Positions 1 to 11,818 of a DNA stretch of 64,000 nt are shown piece by piece. Made by a program: the position numbers and the translations under genes. Positions within the stretch are counted from its first letter, which is position 1. The number at the start of each line of letters is the position of its first letter. The DNA comes from Microcebus murinus (taxonomy: Eukaryota > Chordata > Mammalia > Primates > Cheirogaleidae): the NCBI RefSeq assembly GCF_040939455.1, contig NC_134136.1:73298001-73362000 (forward strand), given 5' to 3'. The notes under the pieces were generated by a model. The model saw only the letters and a program-made list of their open reading frames with translations. It was not told where the DNA came from and searched no databases.

Positions 1-789
1 TTTTGTGTAGAAATGTGAGTTTCTGTTAGGGTTGATTTCTACTTTTATTCCACTGTGATCTTAGAAGATACATGGTATGATTTCTATTTCTTTTAATTTC
101 TTGAGATTTACTTTGTGTCCTAGGTTATGGTCAATCTTAGAGAATGTCCCGTGAGCTGATGAGAAGAACGTTTATTCAGTGGATTTTGGGTAGAATGTCC
201 TGTAAATGTCAGTCTGACCCAATTGTTCCAGAGTTTTGTTTAAGTCCATTATTTATTTATTAATTTTCTGTTTGGTGGATCTGTCTTGTACCGTCAGTGG
301 GGTGTTGAAATCTCCGGTGATTATGGAGTTGCTATTAATCCATTTGGTTTGATCCAGTGAGGTTTGCTTTATAAAACTGGGTGCATCTAAGTTGGGTACA
401 TATATGTTTAAAACTGTTATCTCTTCTTGTTGAACTGTGCCCTTCACCATTATATAATGACCCTCTTTGTCTTTCACTACCTTTGTTGGTTTAAAAACTA
501 AATCGTCTAAAACTAGAACTGCCACCCCAGCCTTCTTTTGGCTTCCACTTGCCTGGAATACTGATCTCCACCCTTTCACTTTTAGTCTATATGCATCCTT
601 TAAGGTTAGATGTGTTTCCTGAAGAAAGCATATACTTGGCCTGTATTTTCTTATCCATTTAGCCAGCCTTTGTCTTTTGAGTGGAGAGTTTAAGCCATTC
701 ACATTTATTGAGAGAACTGATAGGTAAGGTAGATTACTGATCATTCTGTTGGATTGGATGTTGTTGCTATGAGTTCTGTCTTGAGCCAT
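1..789 (-). pseudogene. L1 ORF2 remnant, endonuclease domain, broken
   Basis: This is the N-terminal apurinic/apyrimidinic-type endonuclease of L1 ORF2, which nicks target DNA to start target-primed reverse transcription. The ATG is at 789 and the frame is open for 178 codons. Visible endonuclease motifs are SINVNGL (near residue 28), QETH (near 57) and TGDFN (near 158). At 253-255 the frame ends in a TAA where the full-length copy at 48136 has a GAA glutamate codon after INK, so a single G-to-T change explains the stop. Similarity continues to the window edge past the stop. The protein would lack the rest of the endonuclease and the whole reverse transcriptase. Confidence 0.88.
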
Positions 790-858
790 TGTAATATCTG
801 GCCTTTAATATCTTTGGGTTTTGGTTGTTTTTATATTCGTGGGTTATTATTATGATGT

Positions 859-1824
859 TCCGTGCGTAACGCTGTTTTAAGTACTTCTTGTAGGGCTGGT
901 CTTGTCTTGGTGAATTCTCTGAGTCTTTGGTTGTCTTACAATGTTTTTATTTCTCCTTCATATACGAAGCTTAGTTTTGCAGGGAATAATATTCTAGGCT
1001 GGGCATTGTTTTGTTTCAAAAGAGTGACAATGGGGCCCCATTCTCTCCTTGATTGTAAAGTCTCATTAGATAAGTCTGGTGTTATTCGAATTGGCTTTCC
1101 CTTGTATGTTACTTGCTTCTTTCATCTTACAGCTCTTAGAAACGTCTCTTTAGTGGATATTTTGGTCAGTCTGATGACTGCATGTCGTGACATCTTCCTG
1201 TTTGCATTGAAACTCCCAGGGGTCCTCTGAGCTTCTTGAACTTGTATATTGATATTTTTAGCAAGGCCTGGGAAATTTTCCTCTATTATATCTTCAAATA
1301 GCTTGTCCAACCCTTGAGTGTTGTCTTCTTCCCCTTCTGGTAACCCTATGACCCTCACATTAGGTTTCTTCACATAATCCCATGTCTCTTGTAGGCATTG
1401 CTCTTTTCTCTTGCTTCTCTGCTCTATCTCTGTGACTGATTCATTTAATTGGAAGTTGTTCTCTTCAATCTCTGAGTTTCTTTATTCTGTTTGATCTACC
1501 GTTTTCTGGAGGCTTTCTACTGTGCTTTGTAGTTCCCTGAATTGATTCTTCATTTCCAGGAGTTCGGTTAAACTTTTCTTCATTGTGTCTATTTCTTTAG
1601 TGAACTTTTGTTCTAGGTCCTGGAGGCTTTTTGTGGTTTCTTTGTGTTGGTTATTGAGTTGTTCTTGCAGGTGGGTGAGTTTTCTTATGATCCACATAGG
1701 AAATTCCTCTTCTGTCATTTTGGTTGCCTCATTTTGGTTGGTGTCCGTTTCTAGGGGTTTGGTGCTCCTCGTTGGGGGTGTGTTTTCCATTTGGTTCTTC
1801 CTATTTCCTGAGTTCCTTCGCTGA
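859..1824 (-). pseudogene. L1 ORF1 remnant, frameshifted
   Basis: This is a decayed L1 ORF1, the RNA-binding chaperone that trimerises through a coiled coil and coats L1 RNA. Open pieces lie at 1482-1790 (coiled-coil start, with TEEEFPMWIIRKLTHLQEQL) and 1122-1373 (start of the RRM, with KPNVRVIGLPEGEEDNTQGL), with similarity to ORF1 continuing to about 859. They are in different frames, with extra stops between them. Compared with the intact ORF1 at 47063 the start codon region reads 'gacagggaag' instead of 'aaaatgggaag', so the initiator ATG is lost. Confidence 0.82.
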
Positions 1825-1860
1825 TTTCTTCCCTGTCGATCAGTTGTTGTTTCTTTTCTT

Positions 1861-2036
1861 TAGGTTTTTCTTTGGGTATTCACACGCTTTGTTTAGTTTC
1901 TGAGCCAGTAGGTGGTGTCTGTGGGTGACATTCGACCACTCCCTGTATAATGAGTCAGTAGGTGCCGTGAAAAGGCTGTGCAAAATGTCCTCCCTGTCAG
2001 TAGATGGCGCTAGCTTGGAGGAACAGGCTACTAAAG
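1861..2036 (-). promoter_or_regulatory. L1 5'UTR remnant with three CAGTAGRTGS-like repeats
   Basis: The part next to ORF1 (about 1861-1930) matches the end of the 5'UTR of the full-length L1. The outer part does not match it and holds three short related motifs on the plus strand ('cagtaggtggtg', 'cagtaggtgccg', 'cagtagatggcg') about 45-55 bp apart. This suggests a different L1 5'UTR type from the one at 44922. Promoter activity is inferred only from position. Confidence 0.55.
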
Positions 2037-3394
2037 TAAAAGAAACTGATTCACAAAAGTTTATGTAAAACCATCAGTTTAGAGTCATCTTAAAAATAAT
2101 GAAAACATTTAAAGAGGTAAGATTTATTTTCCAACTGAAATCCTAAGCTAGTTAAATCCAGTTAGTTTAATTTAATCATTCCATATTATATTCAAAAATC
2201 TTAACACCACATTGGATCCCATAAACAAATACAATTATAATTTGTCAATAAACAATGAAAATAAAAAAGGGGAGATACAATGATAACTAGCAATTGCAAT
2301 ATTAGGAACAAAATATATGAGCAACATGTAATTAAACCACTACAACAGAATAATAAAGGCTAAAGTCATCATGCTGAACTCAATACAGTGAGTAAATTGA
2401 TAGAAATCTATCGTATAAATTTAATCTGGGGAAAAAACTCAAGGATCCTCATTTGCAAACACTGAATTCCTCACTCTCTAATGTGTTCCAATAAACTGTA
2501 AGTCCTGAATTGCAACAAAGTAAATATATTTTTATCTTTCATGGATATATTTGGAATGTTTTGGAGAATTGACTAATACATTATAACACTCATATCATCT
2601 TTTAATTTCTTATGAGAAATAAACAAACAAACCTGGACATTAAAATTGAACAGTGTCTATATTACTTTCTTGGCACATTACAAATATTACTGTATGAGAA
2701 TTACTGGGTAAGTAAAAATAAAAAAGATACATGGAAAAGAATATTCTTCTTCTTCTTCTCCAAGTATATATGGTTAAATATCTCATTGGACTACATTGTC
2801 TAATTTTACCAGATGTGAGAATAATTTAAAACATTTATTAAAATATATATAATATAATTTCAAGTCCACTTGCAGTGGACCATTAGCAGGTTATTTATCC
2901 TCTAAAAGATGAAAGATTTTCCATTTGTTAAAAGCAACACTTGAAAAGTTATTTTTAGTACTATAATAAATTAGAAGTAAAGTAGCACTAGTAGGAGTTA
3001 TCGTTATGTAAGTAGTGATTATGGTAACACATTAATTATTAACATTATTTATTTTATAAATGATTGCTTGGATCTTATGTAAATTTCCTCAATACACACA
3101 TGCATGCAGGTGCACACACACAAACATAAAACACCAAACAAAAACAGAAATGAAAAAGGTTTTAACCATTCAATACTCTTAATTTATTATGAGGAATAAA
3201 TAAGATAACAATATTTGTGACCTAATAAGCAACACAGAAACAAGAACAATTTTATTATCATAAGATTAGATTTTATATGTGCCAAAATTTACTTGATTGT
3301 AACATGTTAAATTTCTGTTCACATTACTCCTGACCTCACTACCAAGAAATATGTTCTTTCAGGAATTTTGCCTCATAAATAGCATTAACCTCAA
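2037..3394. other. AT-rich unassigned sequence
   Basis: No gene is visible. A stretch near 2220-2270 ('caattataatttgtcaata') resembles the 3' tail of old mammalian L1s. A MIR-like core near 3180-3240 ('ttatgaggaataaataaga') resembles the MIR-like segment found in the tandem units further right, so a very decayed extra unit could start here. A 7-bp stem with 3-base loop lies at 2863-2879. Confidence 0.4.
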
Positions 3395-3952
3395 ATACTA
3401 AATCATATTTTTATATATTATATAATATATTAAAATATATATTTATATATTTTATATTCTTATATATAAAATATATTTTTATGAAGTATATATTTTTATA
3501 TATTAATATATTAAAATAAATATATTATATATTAATATACAATATATATTATATTATTCATATTATTCATAAAATATAAATATATTTCATATATTAAATA
3601 AAATATATATTTTATTATATATAAATTTATATTAATATATAAATTTATATATTATACATTTTTATACAATTAAAATTATATCTTATATATTAAATTATAT
3701 TTTATATATTATATATTTCTATATATTATATTTATATAAAATTTTATATTAAATTAATTTAATATAATTAAATTATATTTTTATATGTATTTATATATTT
3801 AATATATATTTTATATATTAAAATTTATTTTATATATTATATGTTAATATATTAATATTAATGTATTAACATATTAATGTTAATACATTAATATTAATAT
3901 ATTAAAATATATTTTATGTATTAATAATTAAAAATATTACATATTTTTATAT
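3395..3952. repeat. AT-rich low-complexity block
   Basis: About 560 bp made almost only of A and T, dominated by degenerate 'tatatattaaaatatat' strings in no fixed period, with many short self-complementary stretches. Such DNA can form cruciforms or slipped structures. It ends directly against the perfect hairpin at 3953. Confidence 0.9.
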
Positions 3953-3990
3953 ATTAACTACTAGCATGTCTCCCCATGCTAGTAGTTAAT
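3953..3990. repeat. Perfect inverted repeat, 16-bp stem, 6-base loop
   Basis: The left arm 'attaactactagcatg' is followed by the loop 'tctccc' and the exact reverse complement 'catgctagtagttaat'. It sits exactly at the right border of the AT-rich block and contrasts with it in base composition. I do not recognise it as the end of a known transposon. A terminator or small-RNA role cannot be inferred in this context. Confidence 0.9.
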
Positions 3991-4483
3991 TAAGAAACAA
4001 CGGCACAAATAATGTGTTGGAAGCAAAGTCCTTCAACTCAAGATGTTATTGTCCAGATCTCAGAATAAATATTTAGCCTTCTAAAAGAAAAGTGGAAAAG
4101 TTCTTAGGGGACTATAAGGATAAAACCAAAGTGCTATCCCGCGTTTGTTGGTACTGCATTTTAAACCAGCTAATAAAGACATAACATATTGTGAGTCTTT
4201 ATATAAATCTGATTCATAAAAATGGTAAGATTCTTCAACTACACTGATTTAAAATATAGTGACAACTGACAGTGAATTGGAGTAGGCAAGAAACATATAC
4301 ATATATATTACCTGTTCATCAGCACTAATCAGTCAGCAATGTAATATGAATAAAATTATAATCAAAAAGAAAAGAAACATGAAACACTGCTAGGAATGTA
4401 CTTATATTTTTTCTAGGTATCTATGAAAAACAGAGCATAACAATCTCAAAGAAAAAATGGTTTGTACAAATCATTTTTTAACA
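3991..4483. other. Unassigned non-coding sequence
   Basis: I see no gene, structured repeat or recognised element between the hairpin and the Alu fragment. Confidence 0.4.
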
Positions 4484-4596
4484 GAGATGGGGTTTCCCTT
4501 TGTCACCCAAGCAGGAGTGCAGAGGCACAATCATAGCTCACTGCAGCCTCTAACTCCTGAGTTCAAGCAATCCTCCTGTCCCATCCTCTCATATAA
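4484..4596 (-). mobile_element. Alu/FLAM left-arm fragment
   Basis: The plus strand reads 'cagagatggggtttccctt', then 'gtcacccaagcaggagtgca' and 'ctcactgcagcctctaactc'. This is the reverse complement of part of an Alu, rearranged or truncated, with no lemur-specific linker, so it is an old copy. Confidence 0.7.
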
Positions 4597-4744
4597 CTCA
4601 TGATGTACATGTATCAGGAGGTGAGAAAGTTCTATTTTTTAATGATACTGATTTTGCTCAAAGCCATTCACAGCTTTTCCATAATCAGAAAACTAGAGGT
4701 TATATTCAAAGATATTTGAGAAAATGATATTACCTTTTTAAGGT

Positions 4745-4935
4745 CATGTCTACTTGCAACCTGCCCTCAGACCCTCAGTAAACCTTGACAACCACTAATC
4801 TGTTCTCCATTTGTATAATCTGTCCTTTCAAGAGTTATATAAATGGAATCATGCAATATGTAACCTTTGGAGAAAGGCTTTTTTTCCACTCAATATAATT
4901 GCACACCTATATTTTGCAATACTACTCAGAAATAA
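4745..4935 (-). mobile_element. Old L1 (L1M-type) 3' remnant
   Basis: The plus strand ('accactaatctgttctccat', 'ggaatcatgcaatatgtaac') resembles the antisense of old mammalian L1 3' sequence. It is strongly diverged and has no coding content. The family assignment is approximate. Confidence 0.5.
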
Positions 4936-5109
4936 AAAGAAATAAATATTACAATCATTCAAACAGCATAGTAATGGGTAAAATAGAGATGCTGAGTTCA
5001 AAACTATGGAGTTGATGTATTTTTAATTAACTTTCCCCAATGGTAACATGCTGCAAAACTCCAGGATGAAATTATAACCAAGATAAAGTCATCAATAGTC
5101 AAGATGCAA

Positions 5110-5335
5110 TGTAATCCTAGCACTCTGAAAGGCCAAGGCAGGAGGATAGCTTGAGTTCAGGGGTTTGAGACCAGCCTGAGCAAGACTCCATCTCTACTAA
5201 AAAAGTAGAAAAAATTAGCCAGGCATGGTGGCATGCACTTGTAGTCCCAGCTACTCAGGAGGCTGAGGCAGGATGATTGCTTGAGCCCAGGAGTCAGAGG
5301 CTGCAGTTGACCATGATGACATCATTGCACTAAAG
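5110..5335 (+). mobile_element. Alu, old AluJ-like, incomplete
   Basis: Recognisable Alu landmarks in order are 'gtaatcctagcactctgaaa', 'gagaccagcctgagcaagac', 'attagccaggcatggtggca' and 'ctactcaggaggctgaggca'. The first bases and the A-tail are missing. It lacks the lemur linker found in the young copies, so it belongs to an older layer. Confidence 0.85.
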
Positions 5336-5409
5336 ATACATAATGTAACAAAATCTGAAAATTTTAATTTTTTTAAAATATATTTTTATATTTATTTTTT
5401 ATTAAATAT

Positions 5410-5705
5410 ATTTAGGAGGTAAAAATGTCTTTTTGTTACATGACTGATTAGCACAGTGGTGAAGTCTAGGTTTTAATATAAATTTTTAATTTTGATAAAG
5501 TCAAATTTATCCATTTTTCCTTTTATTGATGATACTTTTAGCATCAAGTTTAAGAACTATTTGACTAGCTGTAGATCCTGAAGATTCTCTATGTTTTATT
5601 AGGTAAATTTTATTTTTTAGAGCCACTTTTAAGTTCAGGGCAAAATTGAGGATAAGGTACAGAGCTCCTATATACCCCATCCCCACACACGTACTATGTT
5701 TTTGG
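5410..5705 (-). mobile_element. Old L1 remnant
   Basis: The plus strand reads like antisense L1M ORF2/3' sequence: 'tttatccatttttcctttta', 'tcctgaagattctctatgtt' and then 'agagccacttttaagttcag'. It is too diverged for a frame. The family is not certain. Confidence 0.5.
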
Positions 5706-5739
5706 GTTTTTTTTTCCTAAAAATTATTTGGTCTCCAAG

Positions 5740-6500
5740 CACCACCTGACAAGTGAAACACCAACCACCTGCGCAATATTTATTCCTGAAAGCACTCCTC
5801 CTCAAAATCTATAACTCCCATCCAATCCCAAGGAGACGTCATCTGAAAAACCCACAGAGAAACCTGGATATCTCATATCCTGTCTCTCTGAACCAACCCT
5901 GCCTGATCCTCTAGCATGGTACTCCCCCCTATACAAACATTTCTATGTCTCTCAAGTTCAGAGGTGCTTTTAGTGCAATCTAGACAGCAGAGCAGTCATG
6001 CAGGGAAGCAGAATACATCCTGTGTATTCCTTTCAGGGTCCCATTCATTCACCAAGTCCAAGTAAAACCTTAGCTCCTCCAAACTGCCTTCTCACATGCA
6101 TAAGGTCAAAATCAGCTCTCACTCTCCCACTAGGTTTTATTTGTAGGTCTAGCATACCTCTGAATGTGTTCTAGCTTGTATCAGCATTAACATCAGTGTT
6201 TTCAATCAATGGACTGTGAGCACCTGGGGGATAGAAGCACATGTCTTATTCATTTTTCCATATACTAAGTACAGCAGTAATTATAAAGTGCTGTACATGC
6301 CCTGCTTGTGAAATCAGTCACATTAATATTACTAATAGGAGAATATGAAAGTTCGATATGGCTTATTTTGTTCTGACATATATATATAAATTTATTCTAG
6401 ATTATATCAGAAATAATGCCTGTGGCTGTATCTTGATATGTCCATTCATTCTGTGTGTAGTTTGAATGTTGGATGGGCAAAATTATATCACTAGCTAACT
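5740..6500 (+). mobile_element. L2-like 3' end and unassigned flank
   Basis: Around 6205-6300 the text 'ggactgtgagcacctggggg' followed by 'cttattcatttttccatata' matches the pattern of an L2 3' end (gactgtgagctccttgaggg ... cttattcatctttgtatccc). The upstream pyrimidine-rich sequence from 5740 may be more L2 but is not clearly recognisable. No coding frame. Confidence 0.45.
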
Positions 6501-7059
6501 GCTAACTTCTTTGCTCCTTTCATGTGTCTGTAGTTACGTTAACTCTTGAATTCTAGAAAAATCATCTATCTTGGAATCCATATCCATGGAGTGTTCTAGT
6601 AAATAAGTAAACTGAATAAAAATAAACATAATATATTATTATATGCATATGAAAAATAAACCACCACCACACACACCCTGGGAGTGATACTGAACATGTT
6701 CATCTATTAATAGTAAAAGTAGTGGTAGTGATATTCAGACTTACAGCAGTGGTTATACTGGTGAGAACAATACAAAGGAAAATTTGTAGAATTATTACAT
6801 ACCTAGTCAATAAGGCAGCTTCGACTTTCATGTGGTTTTTCCACATTTGACACAACAAATATATAGTAAAAAAAACATTTTACTGATCAGACTTGTAATA
6901 AGAATCAAGTGAAGAGACACTTAAAAATATATTTAGGAAACACATTTAGAAAATAAAGATTTAAGAAATGTAAAACCTATACAAGATTTCATGCAAGAAT
7001 GGCACAATTCAGTAGGCCTAAGTTGCTCAAGCCCTGCATATGCCTAAAAAAAAACCTGT

Positions 7060-7590
7060 TTTCAGTACTGGCCCTTGGCAGAACTTACCTCTCAGCCCTT
7101 AGAGTGTTCTACCTGTAAGAATGTTTTCAGATGCCTGAGGCTTTTGCAAACAATGGACAAGTATGACCAGATAGTTTAAGCTAACAATGTAATTTATGGT
7201 GAATAGGTGGTGAACACCTGTTTTTGCTCTGGCAGTCTGAAGTTTGAGTGGCTGAGCTCCATCACATAGGCACCACATGCCTACATGACTGAATTCCAAT
7301 AAAAACTCTAGACACCAAAGCTCCAGTGGGCTCCTCTTATTGACAACATTTCACAGATGTTGTCACACATTGTTCCTGTAAGAATTAAGCATATTCCATG
7401 AGACTCCACTGGGAGGACACAGCTGGAGGTTTATGCTTATTTGCTCCTGGAATTCACTCTATGACTCTTTTCTGTTTGTTGATTTTAATCCGCATCCTTT
7501 CATTGTAATAAACTATAACATCTTATGAGTCCTTTTAGTGAAGCACTCAGCCTAAATGGTTTTAAGGACCTCTGATACTATATCAAACAA
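7060..7590 (+). mobile_element. LTR-like remnant, ERVL type
   Basis: The order of 'ccaataaaaactctagacac', 'gtcacacattgttcctgtaa', 'gactccactgggaggacaca' and 'cattgtaataaactataaca' is that of an old mammalian LTR with a polyadenylation signal (aataaa near 7507). The ends are not resolved. It is absent from the same place in copies 2 and 3 of the tandem array, so it entered copy 1 after the duplication. Confidence 0.55.
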
Positions 7591-7709
7591 ACTAACAAAA
7601 ATATCTCCCACTTACCAAATATCATTTAAAGATGACATGGTGAATTTCTATTTGAAAACTACTGTCCTAACTACCATCAAGTAATAAGCTATTTCAGTAC
7701 TTTTTCCAA

Positions 7710-7959
7710 ATTTATATAATTTTAATTTTTTATTTCAGCATATTACAGGGGTATATAATTTTAAAACGACATATAAAATTCTATGTATTTGTCCTGTATT
7801 ACATGATGTTTTGAAGTGTGGAATGATTAAATCTAGTTAATTAACAAATGTTTACCTCACAGTTATCATTTTTCTGATGAGAATACTTAGCATCCACTCT
7901 CTTAGCATTTTTCAAGAATACAACACTTAACTACAGTTACCATGCTGTACAAAAGGCCT
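7710..7959 (-). mobile_element. Old L1 3'UTR remnant
   Basis: The plus strand begins 'ttttttatttcagcatatta', the antisense of an L1 3' end as seen at the left end of the L1 at 29296. It continues into 'acatgatgttttgaagtgtg' and 'aactacagttaccatgctgt', typical of old L1M 3'UTR. Degenerate and non-coding. Confidence 0.6.
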
Positions 7960-8225
7960 CTTGAACAATGGAATACTATTCAGCCATCATAAGATGGAAA
8001 TCTTGTAATTTTGACAACATGGATGAACGTGGAAGAAATTATGTTAAGTGAAATAAGCTAAACACAGAAAGACAAATACCACATGATCTCATTCATATGT
8101 GAAATCTTAAAAAGTTGATCTCATAGAAGTATAGGGTAGAATGATGGTTACCAAAGGCTGGGGTGGTTAGGAAGGAAGGCGAGTAAGGGAGATGTTGGTC
8201 TAACAATAAATATTTACACTTAGAC
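7960..8225 (+). mobile_element. Old L1 ORF2 3' end remnant
   Basis: The plus strand reads 'tggaatactattcagccatc', 'acatggatgaacgtggaaga', 'accacatgatctcattcata' and 'gatggttaccaaaggctggg', the C-terminal end of an old mammalian L1 ORF2 and its 3'UTR. It lies head-on against the antisense L1 piece to its left, so an inversion or two insertions occurred. Confidence 0.75.
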
Positions 8226-9130
8226 AGAAATTCTTAATAAGAACTACAATTGCCATTTTATTTTCATACCCAAATTTCTCTAGATGGTAAAACTTCAGAA
8301 ATAAAACCTGGCAAGGCTACATGAGGTAAAACCCTAATAAATAATGATGATAGAACTCAGTTCTCTGTAATATGAACCCTAATGAGAAGAGACTTCAGGA
8401 TTGCTGAAGACTTAAAGCCCTCACAAGGTGAATTAGATAGTCTAATGCTTTACTGGAAATGATTTCAAAATCCTATACATACAATCATATAATTAGAATG
8501 ATCTCAAAAATAATGAGTAGTGTTAGAGGTGAGGTGGTGAGTAAAAGGTAATATGCACAAATCATGGGTTTTTTTTGTAAATAAGCCATAATCAGTAGCA
8601 AAAGACAAAAAAATAATAGAGCAAAATGGAGTAGACAGATAAAATCGTAAGCATATACTTACCATATTCTTTCCATATACTTATGAAGAAGGTACATATT
8701 TACTTGACAAACACAAACATTGTATGATATTCATATAGTCTACTACGCATTGATGTTAGAATATGAGATACATATAATTTCAGAAACCCTCCCTACTTGT
8801 TGGAATTAACCAACATTATTCCATTGTCCATATCTGGAGACTCAGGTTAAATCATGACTACCATGGTTCAAATGGCAGCAATAATGCCTCAGGGTTGCAA
8901 ATGGAATTCTTATTAACAATATTTAATTAAACCCCACATGCATTCCTATCTTCTTCACAGTCAACAAGAATAACTTCAAAAAGTAGTTTACTAAGAAAAC
9001 CATTTAGTCTTACATGTCCCAAAGATTCCAGGATATCACTATAAGGTGATAATTAACTTGTTCCCATGTTTGATATTAAGGAGAGGCATAAAACTACTTA
9101 TAATGATGGTAGTATTACTTAGTATTAACA

Positions 9131-9270
9131 CTGCTGAAAAGAAGAGGAATAAAAGAAAAAAGATGAGGAGGAAAATGAGGAGAGGAAGAGAAAGTGGAGG
9201 ATGCAGAGGAAGAAGTGTAGGGGAAATAGGGGAAAGACATGAAGAACACCAAGAAAAGGAAGAATAAAAG
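9131..9270 (+). repeat. Purine-rich (GA/A) tract
   Basis: About 140 bp of nearly pure A and G ('gaagaggaataaaagaaaaa', 'gaggaggaaaatgaggagag'). Equivalent tracts occupy the same place in copy 2 (13736-13830) and copy 3 (17700-17850) of the tandem array. A Lys/Arg/Glu-rich open frame across it is a composition artefact. Confidence 0.8.
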
Positions 9271-11818
9271 TAGTAGTAATAATAAATAGGAAATTAGTAC
9301 ATTTCCTTACTATTACACAATAGGCAATGGACTTGGGGTTTTTATGTTGATTACCTCATTTGACCATCATGACAAACCTGTGTTACTGAAACTTTTATTA
9401 ACTCACTGAGCTGGATTTGTTGTGAGGATTAATGAGGATGTATGTGAAGATACTTTTGGATCCTTAAAAAACAGCAGATAAGCAAGGGTATTATGTTATG
9501 GGACATAATATGGCAAATCTTAAAAAAGGAAAAAAAAATATGGCATGCTCACTTCCTATTTACACTCTACTTAACTATCTACCAGATAAAATATTTTCAG
9601 TAATTCTATTAGTTATAATTCACCATCATTACTCAATCATATTTATTTAAACAAAACAATTTTGCTATTTCAGATACATGACAGGACAATCTAGGAGTTG
9701 GCAGCAAAGTCCTTCTAAATCTGTAAGATGGCACTCTTCTCAGAACAGAAGCATTCCTTTCCCACTTACTGATTATGATGATGTTTGTCCACATTTTGGG
9801 ATTAATATTTTTCAATTTTACAATGGTCAGATGATGGCCAAAGCCCAATTTCATTAACTGGAAACAAAGTGATTCTAGTAGCTCCAACACAATATTTTGT
9901 TACCTGATACCTTGAATTAATACACACATACAGTGCTAACTTAGAACAACTGATCTTTATCCTCAAACAAATGTGACAAATAAGGAACACTGGCAAGTAT
10001 ATCAACATATGTGATCATATATCAAAATATATAATCATTCCATAACACAATCAGTAATAGAGTTTGATATTATTTAAAACAGTAATGACAAGTTTAAGAG
10101 AAAAGAACAAGAAATGAAATAATCTGTAATATAAACTCTAATATTAGATGTAAAACCAAGAATCTTTATTGTTTGTAACCAGGAAGTCTCCAATGTATTC
10201 CATATGTATAGGCATATGGATATATGGATACACACACACACACATATCTTAGCAATGATACCCATGGCACATTCTGGAGAACACACAAGTAGCACAATAA
10301 TGGCCAGCATTAGTTCCAATACTCATATAAAAAATGAAGTACAAAACCACAACTACTAGAACTTGAACAAAGGTTGACACACATTTCTAGCCACACCAAA
10401 TAATATGCTAAGTGTGTATATACTTAAAATATACCCAGGAAAATATCAGATCCCATGCACTGAGATTATTAAACATCTCATTATAAATGATTGCCTTATT
10501 CACAAGCAAATTACTAATAATTTTATTAATAATCAATACAGCAATGTATTTTATTTTAAAAATTCATTTACTCTGAGACATTAGAAAAAATGTTAGCCTC
10601 TTCATGTCTCAGGATTTCCAGGTCCTAACATTTGGTAATTGGACATGACTGCTTCCAGATCACATGAAGGAACAGGGACCAAATTTACCTGCTGTCTAAA
10701 ACAATATAAAAAACTAGAATAAACATACAGGAGAAGAAAATCTTTTCCAGACACTGTACACTGGTTGACATAGGACTGAGAGAGGGGTAACAAATGAGAA
10801 GAGTCCATCCATTGTCCAGTCAACTATTCAAAGAGAGAATACTAGCTCCAATACTGAGAGTAGGAACCCAGGCAGAGCCTGGTGATTTCGATGTTGACAG
10901 ATTGAAATTAAATAAAAAGAGATGATTATCTCAATAGATGCAGAAAAACAGCTGACTAAATCGAATATCCATATCTTAAAAATAATAGAAAATTAAACAT
11001 AACAGAGTACATCCTCAAATGGTAGACGGTCACCTATGAAAACCTACAGTTACCAAGATTTAATTGTGAAAGTTTTAATGCTTGACTCCTAAGATCAGAA
11101 ACCAGATGAGAATATCTGCACTCACCATTTCTATGCAATCATGATGCTGAATTAAAGTAATGAAATAAGATGATAAAACCCTGCTTCATAATTTGAAATC
11201 TTTGATGAACAAGATCAAGAAAGTCTGTCATCTGCAACCATTACCTTCCCCATACCTGTGTTTGCAGTGTCTTCAATGCTTGCACTGTAAACAAATGATC
11301 TCTATTGTCATAGCTACTGGGTATTCTAGAAAAATATGTCAATTAAATAATAAAGCAGAATATATTCTAATATCTATATCAGAGACAAACCATCTGCAAA
11401 ATCCTGTGAGTGATACTGATGATACTCTTCTGAGCATTAATAGTAGTGTTGAGACTGACAGCATTAGTTATAGTAGTGGTACTAGTAGTAGTAATAATAA
11501 GAAGAAACAGAAAAATTGCTAAATGATTACATACTTGGAAGATATATATAGTTCAGACTTTCACATGGATTTCTACATTTCACATCTGCAACAAATCTAT
11601 ACCAAAGAAAAACTCATGATTCTAAAGCTTTTGTTTATTGGAAGGATTGAGGATATGTGAAGGATATACATTTAGAAAATGAAAAACCACAAAAATGCTA
11701 AAGTAATCATGGTATCACAATAACAAATTCTATACCTATGAAATCCCAGTTAAATGTGACAGAGTTTTTACCTGAAACCTACTTAATCACCAAGAAGTAA
11801 ATTTACTCAGTAATACAT

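Larger units (their letters stand above)
1..2036 (-). mobile_element. L1 LINE, 5' part, continuing beyond the left window edge
   Basis: Read on the minus strand this is an L1 from its 5' end to the endonuclease part of ORF2, with the rest outside the window. It lines up with the full-length L1 at 44922-52236: its ORF2 start, the short ORF1-ORF2 spacer and most of ORF1 all match. The 5' end near 2036 was placed where similarity to L1 stops, and I did not find a target duplication because the 3' end is not visible. Both reading frames are broken, so this is an older copy than the full-length one. Confidence 0.9.
6506..11240 (+). repeat. Tandem duplication unit, copy 1 (with later insertions)
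   Basis: First clear copy of an ancient non-coding tandem unit. Colinear landmarks shared with copies 2 and 3 are: 'tgttctagtaaataagtaaa' (6596), 'ttccacatttgacacaacaa' (6839), 'ctctagatggtaaaacttca' (8279), a purine-rich tract (9131-9270), a MIR-like core (9370-9480), 'tttcagatacatgacaggac' (9668) and 'aacccaggcagagcctggtg' (10865). The section near 10920-11150 resembles old L1 reverse-transcriptase DNA ('atctcaatagatgcagaaaa'). An LTR-like block and L1 pieces (7060-8225) were inserted later. By eye the copies agree at about three bases in four. Confidence 0.8.

Noticed and set aside
3953..3990. The hairpin as a transcription terminator or microRNA precursor
   Set aside because: The stem is too short for a microRNA precursor and no gene is nearby; bacterial-type terminators do not apply in a primate genome.
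9046..9267. 73-codon Lys/Arg/Glu-rich frame, possibly a basic peptide
   Set aside because: It is a reading of the purine-rich tract; the equivalent tracts in the other copies are not open.
11193..11522. 109-codon open frame with a Ser/Asn-rich end
   Set aside because: It lies in tandem copy 2, and the matching positions in copies 1 and 3 are not open. No domain.
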